From: Nocardia goodfellowii
Lineage (GTDB): Bacteria; Actinomycetota; Actinomycetes; Mycobacteriales; Mycobacteriaceae
Assembly (NCBI RefSeq): GCF_017875645.1
Contig: NZ_JAGGMR010000001.1
Coordinates: 5,208,001-5,272,000, forward strand
Direction of reading: 5' to 3'
Length of the DNA: 64,000 bases
The position numbers and the translations under genes were made by a program. This document shows positions 25,662 to 33,268 of this stretch, one piece after another (positions within the stretch are counted from its first letter, which is position 1; every line of letters starts with the position of its first letter). The notes under the pieces are model-generated. The model saw nothing but the letters and a program-made list of their open reading frames with translations, did not search any database and was not told where the DNA came from.

Positions 25662-26859
25662 GGACCTTGCCGCCTTTCATGACGAATCGCACCTGCTGGG
25701 TGACGGTGATGTCCTGCAACGGATCTCCCGGTACGCCGATGACGTCGGCGAGCAACCCCGCGGCCAGCCGGCCGCGGTCGGTGACGCCGAGGAGTTCGGC
25801 CGCGCGCACCGTCGCCGCGCGCAGCACGTCCAGCGGCGGAAGTCCCCGGTCGACCAGCGCGACGAGCTCATCGGCGTTGCGCCCGTGCGGGATCGCGGGC
25901 GCGTCGGTGCCGACCGCGATCTTCACACCCGCCCGATAGGCGGCCAGGACCGAGGTGCGGGCCTTCGGGAACATTTCGGCGGCCTTGGCCTGCAGCGCCG
26001 GATCCGCCTTGGACACATCCATCGCATCGGCGAGGCGGGTGGTGGGCACCAGCCAGGTCCCGGCCGCCACCATCGCCTCGATTGCCTTGTCGTCGATCAG
26101 GAAGCCGTGTTCGATGCAATCGATGCCGGCCGCGACGGCATGTTCGACCGCCTCCGCGCCGTGCGTATGCGCGGCCACCTTGAGTCCGCGCCGGTGCGCC
26201 TCGTCGACGATGGCGCGCAGCTCTTCATCCGAATAGTGTTGTGCGCCAGGCGCTCCGGTCAGCGACATGACACCGCCGGAGACACAGATCTTGATCAGCT
26301 GGGCGCCGTGCTTGATCTGGTACCGCACTGCCTTGCGCACCTCGTCGACGCCGTTGGCGATGCCTTCCTCGAGGGTCAGCTGTAAGACGTCCGGCGCGAA
26401 AGCGGCGAACATGGTCGGATCCAAGTGGCCGCCGGTGGGGGTGATGGCATGCCCGGCCGGCACGATCCGCGGCCCCTCGATCCAGCCGCCGTCGATGGCT
26501 CGCCCGAGCGCGACATCCAGCAGATAGCCACCGGTTTTCACGAACAGGCCGAGGTTGCGCACGGTGGTGAAACCCGCGCGCAGCGTCCGCCGGGCATTGC
26601 CGACCGCCCGCAGCATGCGCAGCGGCGGATCATCCCGCACGCTGGAGGCCAGGCCGGTTTCGCCGCGCCCGCCCATCAGGAGATTGACCTCCATGTCCAT
26701 CAGTCCGGGCAGCAGGATCAGCTCGCCGAGTTCGAGGATTTCGCCCTCGGGCTCGCCGCCCACGCCGGCGATGCGCTCGCCGTCGACGCGCAGAATGCCG
26801 GGCCGGACGATCTCGCCCGTGTCGACATCGAGCAGTCCCGCTGCCCGCACCGTGATCAT
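25648..26859 (-). CDS. Amidohydrolase-superfamily protein lacking the HxH metal motif (copy 2)
   Basis: A 403-aa paralogue of the protein at 8703, starting at ATG 26859 (ATGA overlap with DUF1330). It keeps LIKICVSGG (bridging Lys), AAHTHG and CIEHGF (beta-site His) and VGTDAPAIPHG (late Asp), but residues 54-59 read MDMEVN where HxH is expected (E57 and N59). Because copy 1 has the same change, it is a feature of this subfamily and not a random mutation. In both operons this gene follows the Rieske-companion module with one or no gene between, so its job is probably tied to the oxygenase product. Confidence 0.87.
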   Translation of the reverse strand: MITVRAAGLLDVDTGEIVRPGILRVDGERIAGVGGEPEGEILELGELILLPGLMDMEVNLLMGGRGETGLASSVRDDPPLRMLRAVGNARRTLRAGFTTVRNLGLFVKTGGYLLDVALGRAIDGGWIEGPRIVPAGHAITPTGGHLDPTMFAAFAPDVLQLTLEEGIANGVDEVRKAVRYQIKHGAQLIKICVSGGVMSLTGAPGAQHYSDEELRAIVDEAHRRGLKVAAHTHGAEAVEHAVAAGIDCIEHGFLIDDKAIEAMVAAGTWLVPTTRLADAMDVSKADPALQAKAAEMFPKARTSVLAAYRAGVKIAVGTDAPAIPHGRNADELVALVDRGLPPLDVLRAATVRAAELLGVTDRGRLAAGLLADVIGVPGDPLQDITVTQQVRFVMKGGKVHVQS

Positions 26860-27176
26860 GGCTGGGACGCTTCGCGTTTCGGCGGCTCGAAGCCCGCGAC
26901 GATGACGACATTCGTGTCCGCCGCCGCCTGACGCAGTTTCGCCGCGTGCTGATATTCGGGCGACTCGTACCAGGTGCGCGCCGCCTCCACCGAATCGAAT
27001 TCGAGGATGACGGTCTGGTTGCCGTGCCATTCACCCTCGAGCACGCTCGGTGCGGTATCCACCGCCAGGGGCCGCAGGCCGCCCCCGCGCATCGCGGACT
27101 GTGCGGCGCGGGCGTATTCGGCCATGCCCGCCTGGTCTTTGATGGCCTCGGTGAAAATCACATAACCCTTGGGCAT
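26856..27176 (-). CDS. DUF1330 family protein
   Basis: A 106-aa protein with the dimeric ferredoxin-like DUF1330 fold. It begins PKGYVIFTEAIKDQAGMAEYARAAQ and contains the characteristic LEFDSVEAARTWYESPEYQ. Members have no agreed function; some act as small isomerase- or monooxygenase-like proteins. A GGAGAACG site precedes ATG 27176. It lies between the companion protein and the amidohydrolase-like gene in operon B, the position taken by TauD or a second Rieske module in operon A. Confidence 0.9.
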   Translation of the reverse strand: MPKGYVIFTEAIKDQAGMAEYARAAQSAMRGGGLRPLAVDTAPSVLEGEWHGNQTVILEFDSVEAARTWYESPEYQHAAKLRQAAADTNVVIVAGFEPPKREASQP

Positions 27177-27204
27177 TTCGTTCTCCTTTTCCCGGCCGGC
27201 CGCT

Positions 27205-27534
27205 TCAGACCACCGGCTCGTTGATCAGCACGGCCCAGGCCGCGCCGCTGTCCGGTACGCGTGGCTGCTTCCACACCTCCACCGGGAAGGAGGCCATCAC
27301 CAGCGACTGCATGAGATGGAACAGCGCGCGGGCATCCTCGGGCAGGTCCGGCCACTGGTGTTTGTCGCAGTAATCGAGCGCGGCCTCGAGCCGGGGGAAC
27401 GCGGCGTCGTAGAACTCCTGCATCTGCGGCATGGTCGAGGCGAGGCGCTGGGCGTAGCGCTGCTCTTCGGTGGCCAGGCACCAGTCCGCCGCGAAGGGTT
27501 CGAGGTCGGCGAATTCAGCGGGCAGCAGCGGCAT
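27205..27534 (-). CDS. Small helical companion protein of Rieske oxygenase (copy 3)
   Basis: A 109-aa protein starting at ATG 27534, which lies 20 bases inside the end of the Rieske gene, with GGAGT 7 bases upstream. Shared blocks are LLPAEFADLEPFA, WCLATEEQRYAQRLASTM, FYDAAFPRLEAALDYCDKH, LPEDARAL, SLVMASFPVEVWKQPRVPDSG. The most constant parts across the three copies are FADLE, WCL, FYDA, YCDK, LPEDA and the VEVW/IFxQP end. The overlap implies tight translational coupling and therefore equal amounts with the oxygenase, as expected for a subunit or dedicated chaperone. No known family assigned. Confidence 0.82.
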   Translation of the reverse strand: MPLLPAEFADLEPFAADWCLATEEQRYAQRLASTMPQMQEFYDAAFPRLEAALDYCDKHQWPDLPEDARALFHLMQSLVMASFPVEVWKQPRVPDSGAAWAVLINEPVV

Positions 27535-28786
27535 CTCGGTACTCCTTGACTTTGTTCTGGGCGATCACGTGCAGATGGCGCAGGAGAATTTCCTGGTCAT
27601 TGAGCGGGAATTCCGAGACGGTGCGCGTTTCGAGCATCGTCTGGGTGGCTTCCAGCGTGTTCGCGTCTTGTAGTGCGTATTCCTTGAACGTCACCGCGGC
27701 CAGCTCCTGGGCCATGCGTTCGCGGGCATTCTTCGGCGGGGCGAAGTAGAGGTTGGCCTCGAAGATGTGCTTGTTCACCGCGGTCGGCCAGTAGTGATAG
27801 GTGAGGTACCAGCCCGGCGCCCAGAACAACAGCGAGAAGTTCGGGAAGATCTCGAATTCGTCCACGCCCCAGGCCCGATGCTGGGCCGGGTTGAGGCCGG
27901 GCGGCAACTGTTCGAGGCCGTCGATGTCGGGCCGGTCCCACGGGCCGAACAGTCCGCTGCGCAGGACCCGTTCGATCGGCTTGACCATGTTCAGGTCCTT
28001 GGGCGGAGCCATGCCGCCCCAGGACGAGATCATCGAATGCGGTGAGGAGAGCTCGTAATGCAGTGCCTCGTAACCGTATCCGGCGAGCTTGTCGGCTTCG
28101 TCCTTGGTCGCCTGCTTCATGTGCAGGATCGGCGCGTGATAGAACTCGGCGAAGGCGTCGATGAACAGCTTCCAGTTGCTGCCGATCTCGGCCCGGTAGG
28201 TGTAGACCTCGGTCATCTCGTGGAACGGATAGCCTTCGATACCTTTGAGCATCGGACCGAGATACTCGGCGAGCGGTGCGGCCTCCGGGTCCAGGTTGAC
28301 GAAGATGAAGCCTTCCCACACCTCGCAGCGCGCGCTCTTGAGGCCGTAGTCGTTCTTGTCGAGATCGAAGAACTCCTTCTCCTGCTGGACGAAGGTGAGA
28401 TCGCCTTCCAGGCTGTAGCGCCAGGCGTGGTATTTGCAGGTGAACTGGCGGCACGACCCCGCGGTCTCCTCGTTCGGGAAATCGCTCCACACGAGCTTGT
28501 TGCCGCGGTGCCGGCAGATGTTGTGGAAGGCGCGAATCTGCTGATCGGAGCCGCGCGAGATGATGAGCGAGGTGCCGACACAGGCCAATTCGCGGGTGAA
28601 GTAGCTGCCTACTCGCGGCAGTCGTTCGACGCGGCCGACATTGAGCCAGCTCTTCTTGAAGATGGCGTTGCGCTCGTCCTCGTAGAAGGCCGGATCGATC
28701 GAGTCGGTGTAGTCGACGGGGCCGGTGCCGAGCTGTGGATATTGCTCGGTCCAGCTACCCGCTTCGGGTTTGGTGAAATGGGCCAC
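27515..28786 (-). CDS. Rieske non-haem iron oxygenase, large subunit (copy 3)
   Basis: A 423-aa paralogue of the two operon-A oxygenases. The Rieske ligands are C91, H93, C117 and H120; the catalytic iron site is E214-x2-H217-x4-H222. It differs from copies 1 and 2 mainly in the second half (about 225-330) and in using AWRYSLEGD after the cluster. ATG 28786 is 4 bases after the CMD-like gene. It sits in operon B together with the reductase (22097), which suggests that pair works together. Confidence 0.93.
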   Translation of the reverse strand: MAHFTKPEAGSWTEQYPQLGTGPVDYTDSIDPAFYEDERNAIFKKSWLNVGRVERLPRVGSYFTRELACVGTSLIISRGSDQQIRAFHNICRHRGNKLVWSDFPNEETAGSCRQFTCKYHAWRYSLEGDLTFVQQEKEFFDLDKNDYGLKSARCEVWEGFIFVNLDPEAAPLAEYLGPMLKGIEGYPFHEMTEVYTYRAEIGSNWKLFIDAFAEFYHAPILHMKQATKDEADKLAGYGYEALHYELSSPHSMISSWGGMAPPKDLNMVKPIERVLRSGLFGPWDRPDIDGLEQLPPGLNPAQHRAWGVDEFEIFPNFSLLFWAPGWYLTYHYWPTAVNKHIFEANLYFAPPKNARERMAQELAAVTFKEYALQDANTLEATQTMLETRTVSEFPLNDQEILLRHLHVIAQNKVKEYRDAAAAR

Positions 28787-28790
28787 CGGG

Positions 28791-29321
28791 TTACCTTTCG
28801 TGTTCGGGCGTGACGCCGAAGGTGTTGAATGCCATGGCGAGCAGGCTGTAGCCGCCGACCGTGAAGACCAGATCCATCCGCTGCCGGTCGCTGAGTTGTT
28901 CGCCCAGCGCGGTCCAGGTGTGGTCGGATAGCGTGGATTTGTCCAGCAGCTCGTCCGCGGCGTCGATCACGACTCGGTCGAATTCCGTTGCGGCGGTGCC
29001 GTTCTGGACCGCCGCGATATCGGCTTCGGACAAACCGGCGGTCGCCGCGAACCCGGCGTGATGCTGCCACTCATAGGCGCAGTCGGTGCGGTGCGCGACG
29101 CGCAGGATCGCCAGTTCCCGGATGCGCGGCGGCAGGCTGGAGCGGAACAGCAGGTACACGCTGAAGCCCAGGAACGCCTCGGTGAGTTCTGGATGGTGAG
29201 CCAGCACCGACATCGCGGGGCCCGCGCCCTCGGGATTGCGGCGGGCCGCGGGCAGCAATTGCCGGAACGCGGCCCGGGTGTGGTCGTCCCAGCTCTCGGC
29301 CGGCAAGGGCGGCAGGCGCAT
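28791..29321 (-). CDS. AhpD-like / carboxymuconolactone-decarboxylase-family protein
   Basis: A 176-aa helical protein, first gene of operon B. The signature RIRELAILRVAHRTDCAYEWQHH (about 67-88) has a single Cys81 with E84 and H87/H88, so the CxxC needed for AhpD-type peroxidase chemistry is missing. It therefore belongs to the non-redox CMD branch, for which decarboxylase or isomerase roles are possible. ATG 29321 has GGAGGA 6 bases upstream. The GAGAAT operator is 17 bases further upstream. Confidence 0.88.
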   Translation of the reverse strand: MRLPPLPAESWDDHTRAAFRQLLPAARRNPEGAGPAMSVLAHHPELTEAFLGFSVYLLFRSSLPPRIRELAILRVAHRTDCAYEWQHHAGFAATAGLSEADIAAVQNGTAATEFDRVVIDAADELLDKSTLSDHTWTALGEQLSDRQRMDLVFTVGGYSLLAMAFNTFGVTPEHER

Positions 29322-29337
29322 TCGTGTCCTCCTGTCG

Positions 29338-29396
29338 TGAGAATGGGATTCTCCTAAACTGGATAATAGATTTCCACGCCGGTGAAAAATAGTCAA
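29338..29396 (-). promoter_or_regulatory. Operon B promoter and GAGAAT-N3-ATTCTC operator
   Basis: The operator GAGAATGGGATTCTC (29339-29353) is a perfect 6+6 palindrome. On the minus strand, TTGACT (29396-29391) and AAATCT (29373-29368) are 17 bases apart and could be -35 and -10; the AT-rich stretch TATTAT (29368-29363) follows. The operator would then cover the transcription start, a repressor position. The -10 is weak, so the promoter is a proposal; the palindrome is certain. Confidence 0.75.
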
Positions 29397-29407
29397 CGCG
29401 CAGCGAT

Positions 29408-30238
29408 TCAGTCCAGGAACATGTCCGGGATCGGCTGCGTGCCGCCGCCGTATCCGGACAGGTCGGTCGCACCGGATTCGATCAGGACGCGAGCGTCGAC
29501 ATAGCAGTTGCCGGTGCTGTCGCGCGCTGGGCGCGAAAGGATCTCGGCCGCCGCGTCGCCCATGATCCGGGGATCGCGGGCCGAGCGCAGTAGCTCGTCG
29601 CCGCCGGGCAGGTTGGCGACCGCCGCGGTGGCGATATAGGTCTGCGGCCACAGGCAGTTCGCCGCGATCCCGTCGGCGGCGAACTCGGCGGCCCAGCCCA
29701 GCGCGAGCAGCGTCATGCCGTATTTGGACTGGGTGTAGGCCGGGTGCGCGCCGAGCCAGCGCGGGCTGGTGTTCAGTGGCGGCGAGACGTTCAGCACGTG
29801 CGGGTTCGGGGCCTGGCGCAGATAGGGCAGGCAGGCCTGGGTCAGCAGGAACGTGCCGCGAATATTGATCTCCTGCATGAGATCGAACCGCTTCACCGTC
29901 AGCTCGGCGGTGGGCGCGGTGGCGATGGCGCCGGCGTTGTTGACGCAGAAATCGATGCCGCCGAAGCGGTCCACGCCGACTTCGACCGCGCGCCGGACAT
30001 CGGCTTCGTTGCGCACGTCGCCGACGACCGCGACCGCCTTGCCGCCGGCGGCCTCCAGTTCGGCCACCGCCGTGTGCACAGTGCCGGGCAGGCGCGGGTG
30101 CGGCTCGGCGGTCTTGGCCAGGACCACGACATTGCCGCCCTGCTGCGCGACCGCTCGCGCGATGGCCAGTCCGATGCCCCGGCTGCCGCCGGAGATGACC
30201 ATGGTGCGATCCGTGAAAAGTTGCTGCTGGCTGGTCAT
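29408..30238 (-). CDS. Short-chain dehydrogenase/reductase (HSDL2-like)
   Basis: A 276-aa SDR. The cofactor loop is ISGGSRGIGLAIA, the NAG motif is VNNAGAIATAP, and the active site is NVSPPLN (Ser) with YTQSK (Tyr-x3-Lys). The NVSPPL and LWPQT motifs resemble the HSDL2/AtuG-type dehydrogenases. ATG 30238 has GAGGAG upstream; a frame extending to 30313 exists, but its extra residues do not look like an SDR start. It is divergent from the mutase operon and 86 bases before operon B, which has its own operator, so it may be transcribed alone or read into operon B. Confidence 0.9.
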   Translation of the reverse strand: MTSQQQLFTDRTMVISGGSRGIGLAIARAVAQQGGNVVVLAKTAEPHPRLPGTVHTAVAELEAAGGKAVAVVGDVRNEADVRRAVEVGVDRFGGIDFCVNNAGAIATAPTAELTVKRFDLMQEINIRGTFLLTQACLPYLRQAPNPHVLNVSPPLNTSPRWLGAHPAYTQSKYGMTLLALGWAAEFAADGIAANCLWPQTYIATAAVANLPGGDELLRSARDPRIMGDAAAEILSRPARDSTGNCYVDARVLIESGATDLSGYGGGTQPIPDMFLD

Positions 30239-30280
30239 TATTCTCCTCTGGCCGGTCCGTTTGCGCTTGATGGTATTGGC

Positions 30281-30287
30281 ATTCTCC
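30281..30287. promoter_or_regulatory. Possible degenerate GAGAAT-type half-site between SDR and mutase operon
   Basis: ATTCTCC at 30281-30287 matches one arm of the regulon operator; the other arm is poorly conserved. It lies 26 bases before the mutase start, in the 74-base divergent region (30239-30312). It is mentioned because the neighbouring operons have strong copies; on its own it would not be called. Confidence 0.3.
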
Positions 30288-30312
30288 ATTTCTGCAAGTA
30301 CCGTATTCACCA

Positions 30313-31890
30313 ATGAACGACCATGTCACCACCGCATCCGGCATCCCGCTGCGGCCGGTCTACGGACCGGACGACCGGCGTGCCGACCCGCCCGCGCCGG
30401 GCGCGTTTCCCTTCACCCGCGGCAACTTCGCCACCGGCTATCGAGGCCGGCTGTGGACCTTCCGCCAGTACTCCGGATTCGGCACCGCCGAGGAGTCCAA
30501 TCGCCGCTATCGCTATCTGCTCGAACAGGGTGGTACGGGACTGTCGGTGGCGCTGGACCTGCCGACCCAATGTGGTTACGACTCCGACGATCCCGAAGTG
30601 GGGGAGGAGGTCGGCCGGGTCGGCGTCGCCGTGGACACCCTGGCCGACGCCGAGCTGCTCTTCGACGAGATTCCGCTGGAGCGGATCAGCACGAGTTTCA
30701 CCATCAACGGCACGGCCGCGATCCTGCTGGCCATGTATGTCGCGGCCGCCGAGAAGAAGGGCGTGCCGCGGCAGCAACTCACCGGCACGATCCAGAACGA
30801 CATTCTCAAGGAATACGCCTCGCGCGGCACGTGGATCTGGCCCCCGGAACCGTCGTTACGCCTGATCGCCGACACCATCGAGTTCTGTGCCGCGCAGGTG
30901 CCGCGCTTCAACGCGATCTCCGTGGCGGGCGCGCATTTTCGCGACGCGGGCGCGAACGCGGTGCAGGAGATGGCCTTCACCCTCGCGGACGGCGTGACCT
31001 ACTGCGATACCGTCGTCGAACGCGGGCGCATGAGCATCGACCAGTTCGCGCCGCAGATCTCGTTCTTCTTCTACACCCACGGCGACTTCTTCGAGGAGAT
31101 CGCGAAATACCGTGCCGGCCGGCGGCGCTGGGCCACCATCGTGCGCGAACGCTACGGCGCGAAAGCCGACAAGGCCTCGATGTTTCGCTTCGGCTGTGTG
31201 GCCGGCGGCGCGTCGCTGTATGCCCCGCAGGCCCAGAACAATCAGGTCCGGGTGGCCTACGAGGCGATGGCCGCGGTGCTGGGCGGGGTGCAATCGATGT
31301 TCACCGCCGCCTGGGACGAGCCGTTCGCGCTGCCCAGCGAGGAGTCGGCCACCATGGCGCTGCGCACCCAGCAGATTCTCGCCTATGAGACCGGGGTCGC
31401 GCGGGTCGCCGACCCACTGGGTGGCTCGTACTTCGTCGAAGCCCTCACCGACGCGACCGAAGAACGCATCATCGAGATCATGTCCGACCTGGAAAACCAT
31501 GGCGGCATGGTCCGGTGCATCGAGGACGGCTACCTGCAGGGCATGATCGCCGACGCCGCCTACCAACTGCACCAGGAGGTGGAGCGCGGCGAGCGTCCGG
31601 TCGTCGGGGTGAACCGCTTCGTGTCCGAGGAACCCGCGCCCGAGATCTCCACCTATGAATTGGACGCCGAAGGCCGGGATCTGCAATTGAAGCGGCTGGC
31701 CCGGGTCAAAGCCGAGCGTGATCCCGCGGCCGTGCGCGACACGCTGGCCGCGTTGTCGCGTGCCGCGGAAGGAACCGAGAATCTGATGCATCCGCTCATC
31801 GATTGTGTCAACGCCTACTGCACGGTCGGTGAGATGACCACCGCGCTCAAAGACGTCTGGGGCGAGTTCCAGCAGCCGGTGGTGTTCTGA
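30313..31890 (+). CDS. B12-dependent acyl-CoA mutase, large (substrate-binding) subunit
   Basis: A 525-aa methylmalonyl-CoA-mutase-type large subunit without the B12 domain, which is the next gene. Using the fixed offset of 36 from Propionibacterium mutase, T49, R51, Y53, S78, S128, T159, R171 and H208 match T85, R87, Y89, S114, S164, T195, R207 and H244, the methylmalonyl-CoA fingerprint. The position of Tyr243 is Ala207 (AGAH instead of SGYH). Isobutyryl- and hydroxyisobutyryl-CoA mutases differ at Y89 and R207, so this is neither. A carboxylate-bearing but bulkier substrate is a reasonable guess. It is first in operon C; MeaB is encoded 10 kb downstream. Confidence 0.92.
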   Translation: MNDHVTTASGIPLRPVYGPDDRRADPPAPGAFPFTRGNFATGYRGRLWTFRQYSGFGTAEESNRRYRYLLEQGGTGLSVALDLPTQCGYDSDDPEVGEEVGRVGVAVDTLADAELLFDEIPLERISTSFTINGTAAILLAMYVAAAEKKGVPRQQLTGTIQNDILKEYASRGTWIWPPEPSLRLIADTIEFCAAQVPRFNAISVAGAHFRDAGANAVQEMAFTLADGVTYCDTVVERGRMSIDQFAPQISFFFYTHGDFFEEIAKYRAGRRRWATIVRERYGAKADKASMFRFGCVAGGASLYAPQAQNNQVRVAYEAMAAVLGGVQSMFTAAWDEPFALPSEESATMALRTQQILAYETGVARVADPLGGSYFVEALTDATEERIIEIMSDLENHGGMVRCIEDGYLQGMIADAAYQLHQEVERGERPVVGVNRFVSEEPAPEISTYELDAEGRDLQLKRLARVKAERDPAAVRDTLAALSRAAEGTENLMHPLIDCVNAYCTVGEMTTALKDVWGEFQQPVVF

Positions 31891-32327
31891 TGACCGCGCG
31901 CGTGCTGGTCGCCAAACCAGGGCTGGACGGCCATGACCGCGGTGCCAAGATCGTCGCCCGCGCTCTGCGCGATGCCGGATTCGAGGTGATCTACACCGGC
32001 ATTCGCCAGCGGATCGAGGACATCGTGTCGATCGCGCTGCAGGAAGACGTCGCGGTGGTGGGGCTCAGCATCCTCTCCGGCGCGCACGTCGCGCTGACCA
32101 TCCGGGTGGTGGAGGCGCTCGGCGCGGCCGGCGCCGACGACATCGACGTGGTCGTCGGGGGCACCATCCCGGGCAGCGATGTGCCCAAACTGCTGGAAGC
32201 CGGTGCGGCGGCGGTCTTTCCGACCGGAACCGCGCTGGATGTACTCGTCACCGAGATCCGGGCGCTGACCGCGGCCGCCGACCCCGCGCCGGAACAGACA
32301 GTGGAGGAATCGTGCGTATCGGAGTAA
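31890..32327 (+). CDS. B12-binding subunit of the acyl-CoA mutase
   Basis: A 145-aa cobalamin-binding protein. The base-off, His-on motif D13-G-H15-D-R-G18 supplies the cobalt ligand His15; LSILSG and GGTIP complete the nucleotide-tail pocket. The start shares one base with the stop of the large subunit (TGATG), so the two are made together as in other heteromeric acyl-CoA mutases. A 20-residue acidic tail extends past the domain and overlaps the next gene. Confidence 0.95.
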   Translation: MTARVLVAKPGLDGHDRGAKIVARALRDAGFEVIYTGIRQRIEDIVSIALQEDVAVVGLSILSGAHVALTIRVVEALGAAGADDIDVVVGGTIPGSDVPKLLEAGAAAVFPTGTALDVLVTEIRALTAAADPAPEQTVEESCVSE

Positions 32328-33268
32328 TGATCGGTCCGGAGAAGGGCGACTCCGCGCGCAAGCTCTCCCGGATGCTGGCCGATATCGAATGGGCCGAATC
32401 GGCGGGGCTGGACACCGCCTGGATTCCGCAGCTGCCCACCGACTTCGACGCCTTGATCACCGTGGCGCTGATGGGCACCCGGACCAGCCGGATCGAATTG
32501 GGCACGGCCGTGGTGCCGTTGCAAGCGCAGCATCCGATCGCGCTTGCCCGGCAGGCGCTGTCGGCGCACGCCGCGGCCGGTGGCCGGCTCGCGCTCGGAG
32601 TGGGTCCCTCGCATCACTGGATCGTGCGGGACATGCTCGGGTTGCCCTACGACCGGCCCGCCGCCTACACCCGCGACTATCTCGAGGTGCTGAACGCCGG
32701 GCTGGCCGGGCCGGGCCCGGTGGAGGTGGAGAACACCTCGTTCCGGGTCCACAACCAGCTGGATCTCGGCCCGGTCGAACCGTTGCCGGTGCTGATCGCC
32801 GCGCTCGGTCCGGTGATGCTGCGCATCGCCGGCGAGCAGGCGGACGGCACCATCCTGTGGATGGCCGACGAACGCGCGATCGCGGAGCATGTGGTGCCCA
32901 AGATCACGAAGGCCGCGGCCGAGGGCGGGCGGCCCGCACCGCGCGTCGTCGCCGGACTGCCCGTATGCCTGTGCCGCCCAGCGCAAGTCGACGAGGCGCG
33001 GGCCCGCGCCAACCGCATCCTCGGCGAGGCCGAGGTATCGCCGAATTATCAGCGGCTGCTGGAGAAGGGCGCTGCCCGCGATATCGGTGACCTCTGCGTC
33101 GCGGGCGACGAGGCGGCCATCGCGGCCGGGCTGCGCCGGTACGCGGAGGCGGGCGCGACGGATCTGTCGGTGCGGCTGCTGCCGCTGGGCGACGATCGCG
33201 ATGAACTGGTGGCCTCCAAACGGCGTACCCGCGAGATGATCGCCGCGCTGGCGAAGGAATCGCGGTGA
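32312..33268 (+). CDS. LLM-class flavin/F420-dependent oxidoreductase
   Basis: A 318-aa TIM-barrel protein of the luciferase-like family: IGVMIGPEKGDSARK at the start, IELGTAVVPLQAQHPIALARQA (the typical strand-4 region), LALGVGPSHHWIVRDMLG and TRDYLEVLNAG. Proteins of this length in actinobacteria usually use F420 rather than FMN, but the cofactor cannot be decided here. GTG 32312 has GGAGG 4-5 bases upstream and overlaps the mutase gene by 16 bases. It may reduce or oxidise a CoA-ester intermediate of operon C. Confidence 0.88.
   Translation: MRIGVMIGPEKGDSARKLSRMLADIEWAESAGLDTAWIPQLPTDFDALITVALMGTRTSRIELGTAVVPLQAQHPIALARQALSAHAAAGGRLALGVGPSHHWIVRDMLGLPYDRPAAYTRDYLEVLNAGLAGPGPVEVENTSFRVHNQLDLGPVEPLPVLIAALGPVMLRIAGEQADGTILWMADERAIAEHVVPKITKAAAEGGRPAPRVVAGLPVCLCRPAQVDEARARANRILGEAEVSPNYQRLLEKGAARDIGDLCVAGDEAAIAAGLRRYAEAGATDLSVRLLPLGDDRDELVASKRRTREMIAALAKESR

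Noticed and set aside
30313..31890. Isobutyryl-CoA or 2-hydroxyisobutyryl-CoA mutase
   Set aside because: Tyr and Arg are kept at the positions of Y89 and R207, which those enzymes change.
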